NCBI GenBank assembly: GCA_016888885.1
Contig: CP069437.1
Span: 2,046,001-2,110,000 of the forward strand
Reading direction: 5' to 3'
Length of the DNA: 64,000 nucleotides
From: Faucicola sp902506215
GTDB lineage: Bacteria > Pseudomonadota > Gammaproteobacteria > Pseudomonadales > Moraxellaceae
Positions 54,987 to 64,000 of the stretch are shown here, one piece after another. Numbering within the stretch: position 1 is the stretch's first letter; every line of letters starts with the position of its first letter. The notes beneath the pieces were generated by a model, which did no database searches, was not told where the DNA came from, and saw only the letters and a program-made list of their open reading frames with translations. Both the position numbers and the translations under genes were made by a program.

Positions 54987-55181
54987 AAGGGGTTGGCTAT
55001 CCATATATTCGAGAGAGCTAATTTTAAAATACTGTGATTTCAAAAGTACCGGGATTTTAAAAACACTCTGATTTTAAAAATACTAGGGTGTTAAAAATAC
55101 TGTGAAAAATGAGGTTACTTTACCCCGAATCGCTGAGTTTGCCAAGATTGAACCAAAAGTTTGCTAAAAGTTGATAGCCAA

Positions 55182-55547
55182 TTAATGTTTTGAACCATGA
55201 GCTTGGGCAATATTTCGCTCAAAGTTTCGTTCAAAAAAATGGGTAAAGGTGAGTATCAAGGTAAAAAGGGTGGGGAAAAAGCAGGTGTTTACTATATCAT
55301 GCACACTGCCTTGCCAGTACCAGTGCTTGTCGATTATAAGCTGGTCATGTCTGTCTAGCACTTCACCCATGCTGGCAGCAGCAATCACCGCAAATAAGGC
55401 GATAAGCCAACGGTAGCGGTGATTTTTAAAAAGTAGACTTGTGATAAGAAATACCCCAATGCCAACGTAAATATGTAGGGCATCTCGCTCTAAGCCTGTG
55501 AAGCTAACGATATGGGTTTTGATGTCTTGGAATACGGAGTCGTACAT
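55182..55547 (-). CDS. Hypothetical membrane protein
   Basis: The ATG at 55547 (121 residues) is preferred: the longer frame to 55685 runs through the parC terminator. Hydrophobic helices lie near 27-43, 50-66 and 88-105. The motif 'WQGSVHDIVNTCFFPTLF' resembles small VanZ-like membrane proteins with a conserved 'HDIVNT'. It has no obvious partner. No strong ribosome binding site is seen. Confidence 0.68.
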   Translation of the reverse strand: MYDSVFQDIKTHIVSFTGLERDALHIYVGIGVFLITSLLFKNHRYRWLIALFAVIAAASMGEVLDRHDQLIIDKHWYWQGSVHDIVNTCFFPTLFTLILTFTHFFERNFERNIAQAHGSKH

Positions 55548-55660
55548 AGAAAGTTTGATTTTGATTGCAAAGTTGGCAGAGCATAGCGATTTTCTGCCAA
55601 TGGTTAAAGGCGGTTTTTGTATTGAATTATTACGGGACTTTAAGCACAAAAGATAAGCAT

Positions 55661-55686
55661 AAAAAATGCCTTTAAAAAAAGGCATT
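55661..55686 (-). terminator. Intrinsic terminator after parC
   Basis: AATGCCTTT/AAAGGCATT stem (55665-55673 with 55678-55686); read leftward it ends in TTTTTT. It supports the end of the parC transcript. Confidence 0.85.
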
Positions 55687-55745
55687 GATTCAACAGCGAA
55701 TGGGATAAAACTAAATTAATTAGAACTAAATCAGCTAGAACTCAA

Positions 55746-57998
55746 TTAACTGGCTTTGCTGATAGCACTCACCTTTTGAAACCCTTTTGGCAAGAGTGCG
55801 CCGCGTCGACCGCGTGTACCCATAAAATTGGCAATATCCATCGGTTTGAGCGTCAAGGTGCGTTTACCACTGTCCAATGCCAAACTATCCCCTTCGGCAA
55901 ATGTGGTGATGGCGACCACACTGTCGCCGTCTTTTAAATCAATCAGCTTGTTGCCTTTACCTTTTTTCATCATCGGTAACTCAGTCAATGGATATACCAG
56001 CAAATGCCCTGCCGAGCTGACCACGCCAACTAGCGTATCTTGCTCACCAATTTGGTGGGTTATTAAACGACAGGCGTCATCAAAATTAATCACGTTTTTG
56101 CCCGCTTTTTGGTTGGTATCAAGATCAGCAAAGGTGTTAATAAAGCCATAGCCTTGTGAGCTTGCCATGATGAGCTTACTGTCATCTTGTCCCATCAGCA
56201 CATTGACAAAACTTGCCCCGCCCGTGGGTTTTAGCAGGCTAGTAAGCGGCTCGCCTTGCCCCCGCGCAGAGGGTAAGGTATGGGCATCGAGGCGATAGCT
56301 ACGACCGGTGTTATCCATGAGATAGACTTTTTCATTGGACTTGCCTTGCGCATGGGCAAGATAGGCATCGCCCGAACGGTAATTCATATTGGCGGCATCG
56401 ACATCGTGACCTTTGGCGGAGCGAATCCAGCCTGATTTTGACACGATGACCGTCACAGGCTCGCTTGGGGCTAGGTCAGTTTCTTTAAGCGCGGTGGCTT
56501 CCGTGCGTTCTACAATCGGCGATTGGCGTTTGTCGCCATGCTCTTTCATATCGGCAGTGAGCTCTTCAATCATTAAGCCAGTCAATTTATCTGGGTTGTT
56601 CAAGTAGGCTTCGATTTGGGCTTTTTCTAATTCTAAGTCACTTTGTTCACGTCTGAGCTCAATTTCTTCAAGGCGTGCCAATTGACGCAGACGAATGTCC
56701 AAAATTGCGTTGGCTTGGATTTCAGTCAAATCATAGCGGGTCATCAATTCTGCTTTTGGGTCGTCTTCCTCACGGATGATACGGATCACTTCATCAATAT
56801 GCAGATAGGCAATCAGCAAACCTGCCAAGATATGCAGGCGCTGCTCGATTTTATCCAAGCGGTATTGTAGACGGCGCGTGACGGTATCTCGGCGCACAGA
56901 GAGCCATTCGGTAAGAATGGTCAGCAGTGATTTGACTTGGGGTTTGCCATTGGTGCCAATCATGTTGAGATTCACCCGGTAATTACTCTCAAGGTCGGTA
57001 CTGGCAAACAAATGGCTCATCATCGGCTCGATATCAACACGGCTTGAGCGCAGCTCAAGCACGATACGGCAAGCGTTTTGGTGGTCGGATTCGTCATGGA
57101 TGTCAGTTACCCAAGGCAGTTTTTTGGCATTTATTAAATTGGCAATTTGCTCAATGATTTTATTGCCGGAGATTTGATAGGGTAGCGCATCGATGATAAC
57201 TAAGTTTTTTTCTTTGTCATCGACATGATAAGTAGCGCGCATTTTGTAGCTACCACGACCCGTTGTATATAGCTGTAGCAAATCCTCACGCGAGGTGATG
57301 ATTTCTGCTTTGGTCGGCAAATCGGGTGCAGGGATGTACTTTGCCAGCTCTTTTTCCGTCATCGTGGGTTTTTTAAGCAGCGCGATACAGCCTTTGACCA
57401 CTTCAGACAAGTTATGTGGCGGTATATCGGTTGCCATACCGACCGCAATGCCGGTTGTGCCGTTGAGCAAGATGTTCGGTAGACGGGCAGGCAAGGTGAC
57501 GGGTTCTTGCAAGGTGCCGTCAAAGTTGTCTTGCCAATCGACCGTGCCTTGACCAAGCTCGTTTAGCAAAGTATTGGCATAAGCCGATAGCTTGGCTTCG
57601 GTATAGCGCATCGCAGCGAATGATTTTGGGTCATCAGGCGAGCCGAAGTTGCCTTGACCGCTAATGAGTGGATAACGGTAGCTAAACGGCTGACTCATCA
57701 ATACCATGGCTTCATAACAGGCGGAGTCGCCATGCGGATGGTATTTACCAATGACGTCACCGATAGTGCGCGCTGATTTTTTGGGTTTGGCAGTATTTTT
57801 GAGCCCAAGCTCGCTCATCGCATACACGATACGGCGCTGCACAGGTTTTAACCCGTCGGCAATGTGTGGCAATGCCCGATCCATGATGACGTACATCGCA
57901 TAGTTCAAATACGCGTTTTCGGTAAATTCAGCGACTGAGCGAGTGGGGTTGTTCAAATCGTTTGGTTTGGTAGTTTTTGCTACAAGGGTATCAGACAT
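55746..57998 (-). CDS. parC: DNA topoisomerase IV subunit A
   Basis: Decatenating type II topoisomerase subunit that breaks DNA. Catalytic Tyr is Y132 in 'AAMRYTEAKLSAYA'. The quinolone-determining loop 'HPHGDSACYEAM' has Ser at 92 and Glu at 96, the wild-type residues matching E. coli S80 and E84. The 750-residue length fits ParC (752), not GyrA, and the C-terminal beta-pinwheel is of the ParC type. parE is not next to it. Confidence 0.96.
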   Translation of the reverse strand: MSDTLVAKTTKPNDLNNPTRSVAEFTENAYLNYAMYVIMDRALPHIADGLKPVQRRIVYAMSELGLKNTAKPKKSARTIGDVIGKYHPHGDSACYEAMVLMSQPFSYRYPLISGQGNFGSPDDPKSFAAMRYTEAKLSAYANTLLNELGQGTVDWQDNFDGTLQEPVTLPARLPNILLNGTTGIAVGMATDIPPHNLSEVVKGCIALLKKPTMTEKELAKYIPAPDLPTKAEIITSREDLLQLYTTGRGSYKMRATYHVDDKEKNLVIIDALPYQISGNKIIEQIANLINAKKLPWVTDIHDESDHQNACRIVLELRSSRVDIEPMMSHLFASTDLESNYRVNLNMIGTNGKPQVKSLLTILTEWLSVRRDTVTRRLQYRLDKIEQRLHILAGLLIAYLHIDEVIRIIREEDDPKAELMTRYDLTEIQANAILDIRLRQLARLEEIELRREQSDLELEKAQIEAYLNNPDKLTGLMIEELTADMKEHGDKRQSPIVERTEATALKETDLAPSEPVTVIVSKSGWIRSAKGHDVDAANMNYRSGDAYLAHAQGKSNEKVYLMDNTGRSYRLDAHTLPSARGQGEPLTSLLKPTGGASFVNVLMGQDDSKLIMASSQGYGFINTFADLDTNQKAGKNVINFDDACRLITHQIGEQDTLVGVVSSAGHLLVYPLTELPMMKKGKGNKLIDLKDGDSVVAITTFAEGDSLALDSGKRTLTLKPMDIANFMGTRGRRGALLPKGFQKVSAISKAS

Positions 57999-58432
57999 AA
58001 TGGTTACTTAATCAATGACAAAAAATAAAAGAAAGTGCAAAAGAAAGAAAGTTCAAAAGGGAGATAAGAAGTATGAGGAAATATCATAAAGCTTGAGAGT
58101 AGAAAAACAAGTGCTAATCCATGACATGGCAAATTTGCCCAGTTTTACACGTCAAACTGTGTCGCAAAAACGCCTTTTAAAGATAATTGGACACTGTAGC
58201 CGCTTTAACGGTCAAATAACGGATAACTATTTCGACGCGAAATCATTTTTATCATCCCATAAGTACAGAGAATAGGCTTGAGAATTGAGTAAATATTTAG
58301 TATGTTAATAGTACATTTGGCCGCGATTTTTAATATAATTTTTAGTAGTGGGATTGACCTTTTTATAAAAATTCTTTTAATTATCAATATGCTATTCGCT
58401 GATAGACCGCATACCTAAGGAAAACATTTCTC
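57999..58432. other. 434-bp region between divergent parC and fadD
   Basis: AT-rich with no gene. It must hold both promoters; I could not place a confident -10/-35 pair. A purine-rich AAGGAAAA lies just before the fadD ATG. A 60-codon ORF (58093-58275) has no support. Confidence 0.4.
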
Positions 58433-60235
58433 ATGAATGAATCAACCACCTCAGCTCAAACCCCTGACAACAATGCCCAAGACACTGCGCCCATCGATAC
58501 TCCTATCGATACTATGGAAGCGCAGCCCCATGCGCCAAAGCTTACCGATCATCATGAGAAACCTTGGTTAAAGACTTATGAGCATTACGGCATGAACTAT
58601 AACATACAAATACCCGGTGACGAAGTCAGCCTAATAAATGTTTTTGAAAAGAATTTCGAACAATTCAATGACAGTGATGCCTTTGTGTGCATGGGTAGTA
58701 GCATGACCTATCGTCAGTTAGATACTTATAGTCGCCAAATTGCGGCGTATTTGCAGGGATTGGGTCTAAAAAGAGGTGACGCCGTTGCGGTGATGATGCC
58801 AAATATCTTGCAATACCCAGTGTGTATGATTGGTATCATCCGCGCAGGTTTTATCTTGGTCAATGTCAATCCATTATATACCGCTCATGAGCTAGAGCAT
58901 CAGTTAGAAGACTCACAAGCCAAAGCGTTATTTATCGTTGAAAACTTTGCCAAAACCTATCAAGATATCGGCAAAAAAATGGTCGATCATGTCATCGTGT
59001 GTTCAATCGGTGATTTGATGGGTACCTTTAAAGGTATGTTGGTCAATACCGTGGTCAAGTATGTCAAAAAAGCCATTCCAGCTTGGCAAATTGACGGGCA
59101 TGTGACGTTTAAAAGTGTTATCAAGCAAGCGCCTGCCAGTCGCTATCAGCGCCCAGAAGGTATCAAAGGCAGTGATATTGCGGTACTACAGTACACTGGC
59201 GGCACCACAGGGGTTGCCAAAGGCGCGATGCTTACCCATAGCAACTTGGTATCCAATATGCTACAGTGCCAAGAGTTCGCCAGAAAAGTGTTCCCCAATC
59301 AAATGGTGGGTGAGTACGTCGTCATTGCCTTACCGCTCTATCATATTTTCTCATTTACCGCCTGTGCGCTACTAGGTATGAACATGGGCTTTGCGGGTCT
59401 ATTGATTCCAAACCCCCGTGACCTGGACAGTTTTGTCAAAGAATTAGCAAAATATAAGCCAGTCTTCTTCCCAGCGGTGAACACATTATTTAATGGTTTG
59501 GCGCACCACGCCGGTTTTCGTGCATTAGACCACAGCAAATTGCGTTTGTCGCTAGGTGGTGGTATGTCGGTATTGCCTTCAACCGCTGAAGAGTGGAAAC
59601 GTATTACAGGTACCAATATCCTAGAAGGCTACGGTTTGTCCGAAACCTCACCCGTTGTCACCCTAAACCCCTTGACGCAAGAGAAATTTAGCGCCAAAAT
59701 CGGTATCCCGCTGCCCAACACCGACATCAAACTGCTCGATGACAACGGCAATGAAGTCGCAGCAGGTGAGCGTGGTGAGATTGCAGTTAAAGGTCCACAA
59801 GTGATGAAAGGCTACTGGCAGCGTCCTGAAGCCACTGCCGAAGTAATGACAGCAGATGGTTATTTCAAAACCGGTGACATCGCTGTCGTTGATGAGCAAG
59901 GCTATTTCAAAATCGTTGACCGTAAAAAAGACATGATTTTGGTATCAGGATTTAACGTCTATCCAAACGAAGTTGAAGAAGTGCTAGCGGCACATCCTAA
60001 AGTGTTGGAAGTTGGGGTGATTGGGGTATCGAGCGAAAAAAGCGGTGAAGTGCCAAAAGCGTTTGTGGTACGTAAAGACCCAAGCCTCACCGAGCAAGAG
60101 CTGCTGCAATACGCGCGAAGCGAGTTAACGGGTTATAAACGTCCGCGTAAAGTTGAATTTGTGGATGAATTGCCAAAATCAAATGTTGGCAAAATCCTGC
60201 GCAAAGAACTGCGTAAACTTGAAGAAAAAAAGTAA
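58433..60235 (+). CDS. fadD: Long-chain fatty acid-CoA ligase FadD (copy 1)
   Basis: Adenylate-forming enzyme that activates imported fatty acids for beta-oxidation. The 600-residue protein has an extra polar N-terminus of about 40 residues. The AMP-binding P-loop 'YTGGTTGVAKGAML' starts at about residue 254; 'EGYGLSETSPVV' and the FACS signature 'DGYFKTGDIAVVDEQGYFKI' follow. The C-terminal Lys motif is 'LPKSNVGKILRKELR'. A similar second gene follows. Confidence 0.94.
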   Translation: MNESTTSAQTPDNNAQDTAPIDTPIDTMEAQPHAPKLTDHHEKPWLKTYEHYGMNYNIQIPGDEVSLINVFEKNFEQFNDSDAFVCMGSSMTYRQLDTYSRQIAAYLQGLGLKRGDAVAVMMPNILQYPVCMIGIIRAGFILVNVNPLYTAHELEHQLEDSQAKALFIVENFAKTYQDIGKKMVDHVIVCSIGDLMGTFKGMLVNTVVKYVKKAIPAWQIDGHVTFKSVIKQAPASRYQRPEGIKGSDIAVLQYTGGTTGVAKGAMLTHSNLVSNMLQCQEFARKVFPNQMVGEYVVIALPLYHIFSFTACALLGMNMGFAGLLIPNPRDLDSFVKELAKYKPVFFPAVNTLFNGLAHHAGFRALDHSKLRLSLGGGMSVLPSTAEEWKRITGTNILEGYGLSETSPVVTLNPLTQEKFSAKIGIPLPNTDIKLLDDNGNEVAAGERGEIAVKGPQVMKGYWQRPEATAEVMTADGYFKTGDIAVVDEQGYFKIVDRKKDMILVSGFNVYPNEVEEVLAAHPKVLEVGVIGVSSEKSGEVPKAFVVRKDPSLTEQELLQYARSELTGYKRPRKVEFVDELPKSNVGKILRKELRKLEEKK

Positions 60236-60251
60236 GCTAATGCTTGTTGCC

Positions 60252-60290
60252 AAAACCCAGCTTTTCTATATCAGATTAGTTGGGTTTTTT
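60252..60290 (+). terminator. Intrinsic terminator after fadD copy 1
   Basis: AAAACCCA/TGGGTTTT stem (60252-60259 with 60281-60288) with a 21-nt loop region and a T run. It separates the two fadD genes. Confidence 0.72.
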
Positions 60291-60342
60291 ATTGCATCGC
60301 GCCAGCCTAACCTTATAAAATTGGGAATACCACTAGGCTGTT

Positions 60343-62097
60343 ATGAGCAATACTGAGTTTATGGATGACGCTATTTTACCAATCAATGAGCGCCCGATGC
60401 ATGAAATGTATGAATGGGAAGAAAATCAGCAACCGTGGCTGATTAGCTACGAGCGTTATAACATTTGTAGTACCATCGATATGCCAGATGAACAAACGTC
60501 GCTGATTGACATGTTAGAAGCAGGGTTTGCCAAACATGCGCGGCAAGTGGCGTATTACTGCGATGATCAGCAGATTACTTACCAGCAGTTAGATAAACTG
60601 AGTCTAAAAGTTGCCATTTATTTACAGCAGTTAGGGCTTAAGGTCGGCGATGCCATTGGCGTGATGTTGCCCAATATCTTGCAATATCCTGTGATTACCC
60701 TTGGCGTCATCCGTGCTGGCATGGTGCTGGTGAGTATGAACCCTTCCTACACCAGTCGCGAGCTTGAGCACCAAATGGGTGATGCCGATATCAAGGCGTT
60801 ATTTATACTAGATAAATTTATTTATACCTACAAAGACATTGCCGATAACCTTAACCGCGATTTACATCATTTAATCATCTGTCGTTTGGGCGATTTAAAA
60901 GGTAAGCTCAAAGGCACGTTAATCAATCTGGTCTCAGCGACCACCGATTTGCCGGCAAAAGGTAATTGGATTTATTTTAGTCAGTTATTAGCGGCCGCTA
61001 GCAAGGCTTATGAGCGCCCAACTCTCACGTTATCGAATATCGTATTAATTCAATATACCGGTGGTACCACAGGGACGGCAAAAGGCGCGATGCTCAGTCA
61101 TGGCAATGTGATTGCCAATTTGCTGCAAATCGATGCGTTGATTCGCAGTGCGTATGATGAAGAAGGGCAGGAAGATATTATTTTGGCATCGTTGCCACTG
61201 TATCATGTATTTTCATTCACCATTTGCTGTATTTTTATTTTGTATCGTGGGTTTGCATCAAGGCTGGTGCCCAATCCACGTGATATCAATGAACTGGTCA
61301 ATACGCTAAGGCGTACACCGCCGCATTTTATTTTGGGGGTCAATACGCTATTTAGCGCCTTGATACAGCATCCTGAATTTCGAAGGCTCGATTTTTCCCA
61401 ACTCAAAGCCACCATTGGCGGCGGCATGGCAATCCTACCTAGCGTTGCCAAAAAATGGCATACCATCACAGGGTTGCCGATTATCGAAGGGTATGGGCTC
61501 TCAGAAACCGCGCCTGTGATTACCTTTAATCCATTAACTATCGCAGAATTTACCAACAAAGTCGGGCTGCCAACCCCTGCCACTGACATCATCTTATTGG
61601 ACAACAACGACCAACCTGTGCGCATTGGCGAACGCGGGGAAATCGCCGTCAAAGGCCCGCAAGTGATGGTGGGGTATCGCAATCTACCTGTCGAGACCGC
61701 TAATGCGTTTACCGCGACAGGCTATTTGCGCACGGGCGATATTGGCATCATTGATGAGCGCGGTTTTATCAAAATCGTTGACCGTAAAAAAGACATGATT
61801 GTGGTGTCAGGATTTAATGTCTATCCAAACGAGATTGAGTCGGTGATGCTCGAGCATGCCGATGTGCTCGAGTGCGTGGCGATTGGCGTACCAAGCGCAA
61901 CGCGCGGTGAAGAGCCCAAAATATTTGTGGTCAGAAAACACAACCGCGTCACCGCTGAGCAGCTACTAGCGTTTGGTAAACAGCACTTAAGTGGCTATAA
62001 ACGCCCCCGCTATGTCGAGTTTGTCGATAGCCTGCCCAAGTCCAATGTTGGTAAGATTTTACGTAAAGAGCTACGTAAACGCGAAGGGCTTGAATAG
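60343..62097 (+). CDS. Long-chain fatty acid-CoA ligase FadD-like (copy 2)
   Basis: The 584-residue paralogue has the same layout: P-loop 'YTGGTTGTAKGAMLSHG' (from about residue 238), 'EGYGLSETAPVITFNPLT', FACS 'TGYLRTGDIGIIDERGFIKI' and 'LPKSNVGKILRKELRKREG'. The N-terminus again has 'WLISYERYNI' like 'WLKTYEHYGM' in copy 1. Chain-length preference may differ. It has no recognised promoter in the 107-nt gap; readthrough past the terminator is possible. Confidence 0.92.
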   Translation: MSNTEFMDDAILPINERPMHEMYEWEENQQPWLISYERYNICSTIDMPDEQTSLIDMLEAGFAKHARQVAYYCDDQQITYQQLDKLSLKVAIYLQQLGLKVGDAIGVMLPNILQYPVITLGVIRAGMVLVSMNPSYTSRELEHQMGDADIKALFILDKFIYTYKDIADNLNRDLHHLIICRLGDLKGKLKGTLINLVSATTDLPAKGNWIYFSQLLAAASKAYERPTLTLSNIVLIQYTGGTTGTAKGAMLSHGNVIANLLQIDALIRSAYDEEGQEDIILASLPLYHVFSFTICCIFILYRGFASRLVPNPRDINELVNTLRRTPPHFILGVNTLFSALIQHPEFRRLDFSQLKATIGGGMAILPSVAKKWHTITGLPIIEGYGLSETAPVITFNPLTIAEFTNKVGLPTPATDIILLDNNDQPVRIGERGEIAVKGPQVMVGYRNLPVETANAFTATGYLRTGDIGIIDERGFIKIVDRKKDMIVVSGFNVYPNEIESVMLEHADVLECVAIGVPSATRGEEPKIFVVRKHNRVTAEQLLAFGKQHLSGYKRPRYVEFVDSLPKSNVGKILRKELRKREGLE

Positions 62098-62229
62098 CAA
62101 CCTGCCATGTTGCCGACGGAATTGTCTTGCTAAAACTGGGTTGGCAAGGTAGCATAAAACCACTGTAATTTTTGCCCATTGCTTAAAAACTATCTACCAA
62201 ACCGTCAACGCGGTCTTTTAGGGAATCTT

Positions 62230-62946
62230 ATGCGTATCGATAATCGTGAAAACAACCAACTTCGCCCAATGAGTTTTGTGCGTAACTTTACCAAACATGC
62301 CGAAGGCGCCGTGCTGGTCAGCTATGGTGATACCAAAGTGCTATGTACCGCCAGTATCGAAACCCAAGTGCCGCGCTGGCTCAAAGGCACAGGTAAGGGC
62401 TGGATTACCGCTGAATACGGTATGTTGCCACGCGCGACCCACGAGCGTACCCAACGCGAAGCTGCCAAAGGTAAACAATCAGGTCGTACCCAAGAGATTC
62501 AGCGGTTGATTGGTCGTAGCCTACGGGCGATGGTAGATCTTGAAAAGCTTGGGGAAAATACCATCCATATCGACTGTGACGTGCTGCAAGCCGATGGCGG
62601 TACCCGTACTGCCAGTATCACCGGTGCGGCTGTGGCATTGGTCGATGCATTAGAAAAACTACAAGCCGCCAAAAAACTCAAAGCCGATCCTTTGGTAGGC
62701 TTGGTAGCAGCGGTCTCTGTGGGTATAAAAAACGGTGAAGTGCTCTTAGATTTGAACTATAGCGAAGACTCAAGCTGTGACACAGATCTTAACGTCGTGA
62801 TGACGCAAAAAGGCGAGTTTATCGAGATTCAAGGCACTGCCGAAGAAAAACCGTTTACCCGTGCGCAAGCGGATGAAATGCTAGCAATTGCCGAAGAAGG
62901 CATCAAACAGCTGATTGCTGAACAACAAGCAGTGCTAGGTTGGTAA
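62230..62946 (+). CDS. rph: Ribonuclease PH
   Basis: Phosphorolytic exoribonuclease that trims tRNA 3' ends. The ATG at 62230 (238 residues, AGGGA upstream) gives the standard start 'MRIDNRENNQLRPMSF'; the frame from 62179 adds unrelated residues. Family blocks 'GKGWITAEYGMLPRATHERT' in outline, 'GRTQEIQRLIGRSLRA', 'DCDVLQADGGTRTASITGA' and 'DLNYSEDSSCDTDLNVV' are all present. The length equals E. coli RNase PH (238). Confidence 0.97.
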   Translation: MRIDNRENNQLRPMSFVRNFTKHAEGAVLVSYGDTKVLCTASIETQVPRWLKGTGKGWITAEYGMLPRATHERTQREAAKGKQSGRTQEIQRLIGRSLRAMVDLEKLGENTIHIDCDVLQADGGTRTASITGAAVALVDALEKLQAAKKLKADPLVGLVAAVSVGIKNGEVLLDLNYSEDSSCDTDLNVVMTQKGEFIEIQGTAEEKPFTRAQADEMLAIAEEGIKQLIAEQQAVLGW

Positions 62947-62975
62947 AACAGCCTAACAAAATGGGCTAGGCTAGT

Positions 62976-62998
62976 AAGGGCGTAGCGCATACGCCCTT
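62976..62998. repeat. Short palindromic repeat, copy 2
   Basis: AAGGGCGT/ACGCCCTT stem (62976-62983 with 62991-62998), 7-nt loop AGCGCAT, no T run. Compare 49402-49420. Confidence 0.6.
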
Positions 62999-63019
62999 GA
63001 AATCGTTATAGAGATTAGT

Positions 63020-63502
63020 ATGTTAAAAGTCACCGAGACAGGCGTTACCATTGGTTTGCAAAGTCAAGCGAAGGTAGCAAACAAGCTGACCCAAATACTC
63101 TGGGTGGGTATCGCCATTGCCGTGGTAGGGCTATTGATGGCATTTAAAATGCTCTCAGTTGCCATCGGCTCGCTGATGATGTTACTAGCCATCATCGCAG
63201 GTGTTGCGTGGCAATCATTCAACCAAAAAAAACAGGTACCTACTTTAACAGGGGGTGAGCTGCGACTGACGCAGCAAGGTTTTAGCCACCACCAAGGTGC
63301 TAACGTCACAAGTTATCAGTTCTTGCCCAGCGATAGCATTGAGCACACCATTGATGGCATGACCATCTACAATGCTGACGGTCAAACCTTGTATCACATC
63401 ACAGGTTTTCATGACCCTAAACATATCAAAATCGCCCAAGCCGTCCTACAAGGCAAGCCCATCAAAACCCAAGGCAAAGCAATCAAACTACAAAGCACTT
63501 AA
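63020..63502 (+). CDS. Hypothetical membrane protein
   Basis: The 160-residue product has two close hydrophobic helices (about 26-43 and 46-64) and a polar C-terminal domain (about 70-160) with beta-type pattern 'GGELRLTQQGFSHHQGANV', which could be a small PH-like domain. Not recognised. It lies 73 nt after rph, beyond a palindromic repeat, with GAGA before the ATG. Confidence 0.7.
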   Translation: MLKVTETGVTIGLQSQAKVANKLTQILWVGIAIAVVGLLMAFKMLSVAIGSLMMLLAIIAGVAWQSFNQKKQVPTLTGGELRLTQQGFSHHQGANVTSYQFLPSDSIEHTIDGMTIYNADGQTLYHITGFHDPKHIKIAQAVLQGKPIKTQGKAIKLQST

Positions 63503-63677
63503 TCAAAAAACCACACCCTATCTCACACGGTGGTTAGGCACAGTGGTTAGGCTTAGTTACCAAATCATAATAATTTTTTTGCCAATACTTGTTAAAATCC
63601 TTAGAGATGATTAATCCACACGCTGATAATAACATTCATTATTTAATTCATATAAAAAAACACGGAAGGAAAGGACG

Positions 63678-64000
63678 ATGTCGACTGCATTAAAATTTGC
63701 CACCCCATTAATCGTTGCGATGGCGCTGGTAGGCTGTAATAAAAAAACAGAAACCACAACCACAACTACTGCTTCAGCGCCTGCTACCACAGTTACCGCT
63801 AGCGCCAATGGTGCAACGGCAACCGCTACGGTAAGTACCACGACAACCTCGACCACGGCAGTTGACCCCAACATGACGCCAGAAGACCACAAAAAAGCGC
63901 GTGAAAGAATCATGAAAGAGTGGAAAAAAACCAACCAAATCATTGGTGCCATGATCAAAGATCCAAGCAAATTTGATGCCGCGCAAGTCAAAGCCGCCGC
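63678..64000 (+). CDS. Thr-rich lipoprotein with possible cytochrome c'-like domain (partial)
   Basis: The gene runs off the right edge. A strong AAGGAAAGGA precedes the ATG at 63678. The signal ends with 'LVGC', C20 acylated. A Thr/Ala/Ser linker (about 24-65) follows, then 'MTPEDHKKARERIMKEWKKT' and 'NQIIGAMIKDPSKFDAAQVK', which fits the first helix of cytochrome c'/c556 proteins (xRxxxMK...GxM...FDAxxV). The heme CxxCH would lie outside the window, so the domain is only suggested. The linker resembles that of the lipoprotein at 44907-45662. Confidence 0.75.
   Translation, partial: MSTALKFATPLIVAMALVGCNKKTETTTTTTASAPATTVTASANGATATATVSTTTTSTTAVDPNMTPEDHKKARERIMKEWKKTNQIIGAMIKDPSKFDAAQVKAA

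Noticed and set aside
61203..61682. 159-codon frame on the - strand inside the second fadD gene
   Set aside because: It is the shadow of a well supported gene on the other strand.

Overview
The window reads as a chromosomal segment of a gammaproteobacterium of the family Moraxellaceae. From memory, the 16S gene and the protein set look most like Moraxella osloensis and its relatives (Faucicola/Enhydrobacter-type sequences); no search was run, so the species is an inference. Most of it is core genome: about 58 protein genes, one complete rRNA operon with two tRNAs, many strong intrinsic terminators, and no CRISPR array, transposase or prophage.

Layout. 1-5.0 kb: the 3' end of rlmA, then a leftward operon yqgE-ruvX-membrane protein-tusA-xerD preceded by recN. 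5.5-11.1 kb: ppnP, rlmB, an AT-rich two-gene insert (a possible reduced FtsZ-like protein and a uracil-DNA-glycosylase-fold protein), the K+ uptake pair ktrA-ktrB and an ExoX-like exonuclease. 11.2-14.0 kb: hemJ, bioF, bioB leftward. 14.0-16.4 kb: an AraC regulator plus EamA exporter cassette flanked by a 21-bp direct repeat. 16.4-18.7 kb: an SCP2 domain joined to a long 11-residue-repeat tail, and a small membrane protein. 19.2-23.5 kb: glyQ and glyS, separated by a TSUP transporter gene. 23.8-30.5 kb: an orphan membrane sensor-like protein, metY, rpsB-tsf, msrB, map.

30.5-36.3 kb: rrn operon (16S, tRNA-Ile, tRNA-Ala, 23S, 5S) with a consensus promoter, long-range RNase III stems around 16S and 23S, hairpin-rich spacers and a strong terminator. 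36.4-44.9 kb: transglutaminase-like protein, dgkA, DUF72 protein, rapA, a DUF294 nucleotidyltransferase and a DnaQ-like exonuclease. 44.9-49.4 kb: Thr-rich lipoprotein, PBP4-type dacB, two Nudix hydrolases and a small lipoprotein. 49.4-52.0 kb: the ferrous iron locus feoA-feoB-small Cys-rich protein, with two candidate Fur boxes and a terminator-like hairpin between feoA and feoB. 52.3-58.0 kb: patatin-like phospholipase, dapC, a membrane protein, parC. 58.4-64.0 kb: two tandem fadD paralogues, rph, a membrane protein, and the start of a Thr-rich lipoprotein that may carry a cytochrome c'-like domain.

The most unusual items are the AT-rich insert at 6.69-8.11 kb, the repeat-flanked araC-eamA cassette, the SCP2/11-mer fusion, and the regulatory architecture of feo and rrn. 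Several start codons were moved inward from the longest open frame on Shine-Dalgarno and family-length grounds; these are noted gene by gene.
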